Below are positions 5,739 to 7,462 of a stretch of 7,462 bases of DNA, in pieces (position 1 is the first letter of the stretch; every line of letters begins with the position of its first letter). The position numbers and the translations under genes are program-made. The DNA is from Peptococcaceae bacterium UBA5356 (GTDB lineage Bacteria; Bacillota; Peptococcia; DRI-13; DTU073). A model generated the notes under the pieces. That model was given only the letters and a program-made list of their open reading frames with translations. It did not search any database and had not been told where the DNA came from. The stretch lies in NCBI GenBank assembly GCA_002407935.1, contig DHPU01000006.1:19055-26516 (forward strand). Reading direction: 5' to 3'.

Positions 5739-7410
5739 GCCACCTCCCTAACATCTCATTGGGTTTCCCGCCCGGAGGAATAATCGGCAAAACATTCTCT
5801 TTCTGATCAACAATACATTCCACCACCACAGGACCCGGATAACTAAAAGCTTCCTGTACTACCACCTTCAGGTCCTCCGATTTGGCGATTTGTAACCCTT
5901 TTACACCATAGGCCTCCGCCAATTTCACAAAATTAGGGCCACTGGTAAAAAGTGAATGGGCATAATGACCCTTAAAGAAAAGCTCCTGCCACTGCCTAAC
6001 CATCCCCAAACAAGAATTATTTAAAATGAACACCTTCACCGGAAGTTGATATTGCGCCATGACGGCCAGTTCCTGCACCGTCATTTGAAATCCACCATCG
6101 CCGGTAAAGAGAACCACCGTTTCCCCCGGTCTGCCAAAGGCCGCTCCCATAGCTGCCGGAAGTCCAAACCCCATCGTGCCCAGCCCCCCTGAGGTCACAA
6201 AATTACGTTTCCCTTTCACGGGATAATACTGAGCGGTAAACATCTGATGCTGTCCTACATCGGTAACCACGATCGGCTCATTAACCGCCTGCCGCGCTAC
6301 CTCCTTGATTATCTCTTGTGGTTTCAAAAGTGACCCTTGCTGATAACTAAGCGTAAATTCCTTTTCCCAGGAATTTATTTGAGTCAGCCAAGGCTGAATT
6401 GTAGGCTTGCTGTTTTCCTCCTTCAGGCGTTGCAACAGCAACTTCAAAAATGTTTGCACATCACTGACCACCGGAAAATCAGCATGCACATTTTTGGACA
6501 ACTCTGCCGGATCAATATCGACATGGATTATGCACGTCTCTGGCAGAAAGTTTTGCGGATTTCCCGTTACCCTATCACTGAATCTAGCTCCCAAAGCCAA
6601 CAACACATCACACTGACTTAGAGCTAAATTAGCTGCCGGCCTTCCATGCATACCGACCATTCCTAAAGAGCCTCCCGGTTCTTCAGGAATGGCCCCCTTC
6701 CCCATCAAAGACGTCACCACCGGGATTTCGGAATACCCTCTGAATTCTGCCAAAGCTTCTTCTGCTCCAGAGGAAATTACCCCTCCCCCAGCAAATATTA
6801 ACGGTCTTTGCGCTTCCTTTAGCACCTTTGCAATTCTCTCCAACTGCCTTGTTAATCCGTTTTTGAGGGGGATTTTCCGATTCGGCAGATTGCAGACAGC
6901 TTCCGGAAAATCAGCAGTACCCGTAAAAATATTTTTAGGGATATCAATCAACACCGGACCAGGTCTTCCTTCCCTCGCTACATTCCAAGCTTCTTCCAAA
7001 ACCCCCGGCAACCTGTCAAGCTCCTTAACAAGATAATTATGCTTAGTAATAGGCATCGTTATCCCCACAATATCTGCTTCCTGAAAAGAATCCCTCCCAA
7101 TACTGTCTACCCCAACCTGTCCGGTAATCACCAGGATGGGTACCGAATCTAAATGAGCATTGGCAATACCTGTCACCAAATTGGTTGCCCCTGGCCCGGA
7201 AGTAGCCAGACACACACCCGTCCTGCCTGTCACCCGGGCATACCCATCTGCCCCATGAATAGCTCCCTGTTCATGCCGTGTCAAAATATGTTTAATAGAG
7301 GAGCGTCCTAAGACATCATACAAAAAGAGCACAACCCCTCCGGGATACCCAAATACTAAATCTACTCCTTTTTTCTCCAAAAACTTAACAATATATTCTG
7401 CTCCATTCAT
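5707..7410 (-). CDS. ilvB: Acetolactate synthase large subunit, first paralogue
   Basis: A ThDP/FAD enzyme for the first common step of branched-chain amino acid synthesis. It has 567 residues. The N-terminal domain has catalytic Glu47 in RHEQGA and GRDSFQEAD (105-113). The FAD domain has RFSDRVTGN (276-284). The ThDP domain has GDGGFQM (437-443) and NN (464-465), followed by GMVRQW with Trp474, the residue linked to 2-ketobutyrate preference in E. coli AHAS II. Gly100 stands where many homologues have the Pro of GQVP, a sulfonylurea-contact position. The frame can open at a GTG (7452), adding 14 Arg/Lys-rich residues with no homology to family starts. The ATG at 7410 gives the normal MNGAEYIVKFL opening and follows AGGAG by 11 nt, so I chose it. 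The last residues (EMLGRWHGEAHVSRLS) extend past the usual end after EM and contain the ilvN ribosome binding site. It is the first operon gene visible, and its promoter lies outside the window. Confidence 0.96.
   Translation of the reverse strand: MNGAEYIVKFLEKKGVDLVFGYPGGVVLFLYDVLGRSSIKHILTRHEQGAIHGADGYARVTGRTGVCLATSGPGATNLVTGIANAHLDSVPILVITGQVGVDSIGRDSFQEADIVGITMPITKHNYLVKELDRLPGVLEEAWNVAREGRPGPVLIDIPKNIFTGTADFPEAVCNLPNRKIPLKNGLTRQLERIAKVLKEAQRPLIFAGGGVISSGAEEALAEFRGYSEIPVVTSLMGKGAIPEEPGGSLGMVGMHGRPAANLALSQCDVLLALGARFSDRVTGNPQNFLPETCIIHVDIDPAELSKNVHADFPVVSDVQTFLKLLLQRLKEENSKPTIQPWLTQINSWEKEFTLSYQQGSLLKPQEIIKEVARQAVNEPIVVTDVGQHQMFTAQYYPVKGKRNFVTSGGLGTMGFGLPAAMGAAFGRPGETVVLFTGDGGFQMTVQELAVMAQYQLPVKVFILNNSCLGMVRQWQELFFKGHYAHSLFTSGPNFVKLAEAYGVKGLQIAKSEDLKVVVQEAFSYPGPVVVECIVDQKENVLPIIPPGGKPNEMLGRWHGEAHVSRLS
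5741..5748 (-). promoter_or_regulatory. ilvN ribosome binding site inside ilvB
   Basis: The minus strand reads GGGAGGTG within the last codons of ilvB. The core GGAGG is 4 nt from the ATG (5738) and 7 nt from the following in-frame GTG (5735), so spacing favours the GTG while codon preference favours the ATG. Confidence 0.65.
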
Positions 7411-7421
7411 TGACTTATCAA

Positions 7422-7426
7422 CTCCT
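7422..7426 (-). promoter_or_regulatory. ilvB ribosome binding site (decides start)
   Basis: The minus strand reads AGGAG in a purine-rich run, 11 nt before the ATG at 7410. It lies downstream of the in-frame GTG at 7452, which argues against that earlier start. Confidence 0.6.
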
Positions 7427-7438
7427 CTTCTTCTACTC

Positions 7439-7462
7439 CACTTCTGATTCACTTCTGATTCA
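7439..7462. repeat. 11-bp tandem repeat at the window edge
   Basis: CACTTCTGATT is repeated perfectly at 7439-7449 and 7450-7460, and the next two bases (CA) start a possible third unit that runs off the window. It lies 29 bp upstream of the ilvB ATG, in the leader of the operon. Confidence 0.8.

Noticed and set aside
6689..7036. Plus-strand 115-codon open frame
   Set aside because: It is antisense to the central part of the first ilvB, with no ribosome binding site or motif worth noting.
7411..7462. T-box or other leader riboswitch upstream of ilvB
   Set aside because: Only 52 bp of leader is in the window, and it shows no T-box sequence or terminator stem. Such an element may exist further upstream but cannot be seen.

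Overview
The window looks like chromosomal DNA of a mid-GC Bacillota, probably class Clostridia. This is judged from the strong GGAGG-type ribosome binding sites, the use of GTG/TTG near gene starts, and the flavour of the proteins: short class I IlvC, an IlvB with a GRDSFQEAD segment, and a 512-residue LeuA. No marker fixes the genus, so this placement is only moderately secure.

Positions 879-7410 hold one compact minus-strand operon for branched-chain amino acid synthesis. In transcription order it is ilvB (acetolactate synthase large subunit), ilvN (its regulatory subunit), ilvC (ketol-acid reductoisomerase), a second divergent ilvB paralogue, and leuA (2-isopropylmalate synthase). ilvB and ilvN overlap by 32 nt, and the other gaps are 15-56 nt. 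The two large subunits probably share the single small subunit. They differ at the residue known to set preference for 2-ketobutyrate over pyruvate: Trp474 in the first, Leu489 in the second. This suggests a division of labour between the isoleucine branch and the valine/leucine branch. IlvC processes the products, and LeuA diverts 2-ketoisovalerate to leucine. ilvD, ilvE and leuBCD are not in the window. The operon promoter and any leader regulator (a T-box would be typical) lie beyond position 7462.

Positions 1-878, downstream of leuA, contain no convincing gene and are almost wholly repetitive. Two copies (248-466 and 587-804, about 96% identical) of a 219-bp element end in GTTTTAG/CTAAAAC inverted repeats and contain several good internal stems. 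They lie in a larger direct duplication of about 340 bp that also carries purine-rich 17-mers and an ACTCAAT heptamer array. Extra element ends occur alone at 503-525 and in tandem at 809-847. The element is either a small non-autonomous mobile or REP-like element, or a structured RNA. Three substitutions between the copies fall in proposed stems, and all keep pairing only if the minus strand (the operon's strand) is transcribed.

Short perfect tandem duplications also occur inside and between the operon genes: 13 bp over the ilvC stop, 12 bp in frame in the second ilvB, and 11 bp at the right edge. Slippage duplications seem common in this stretch of the genome.
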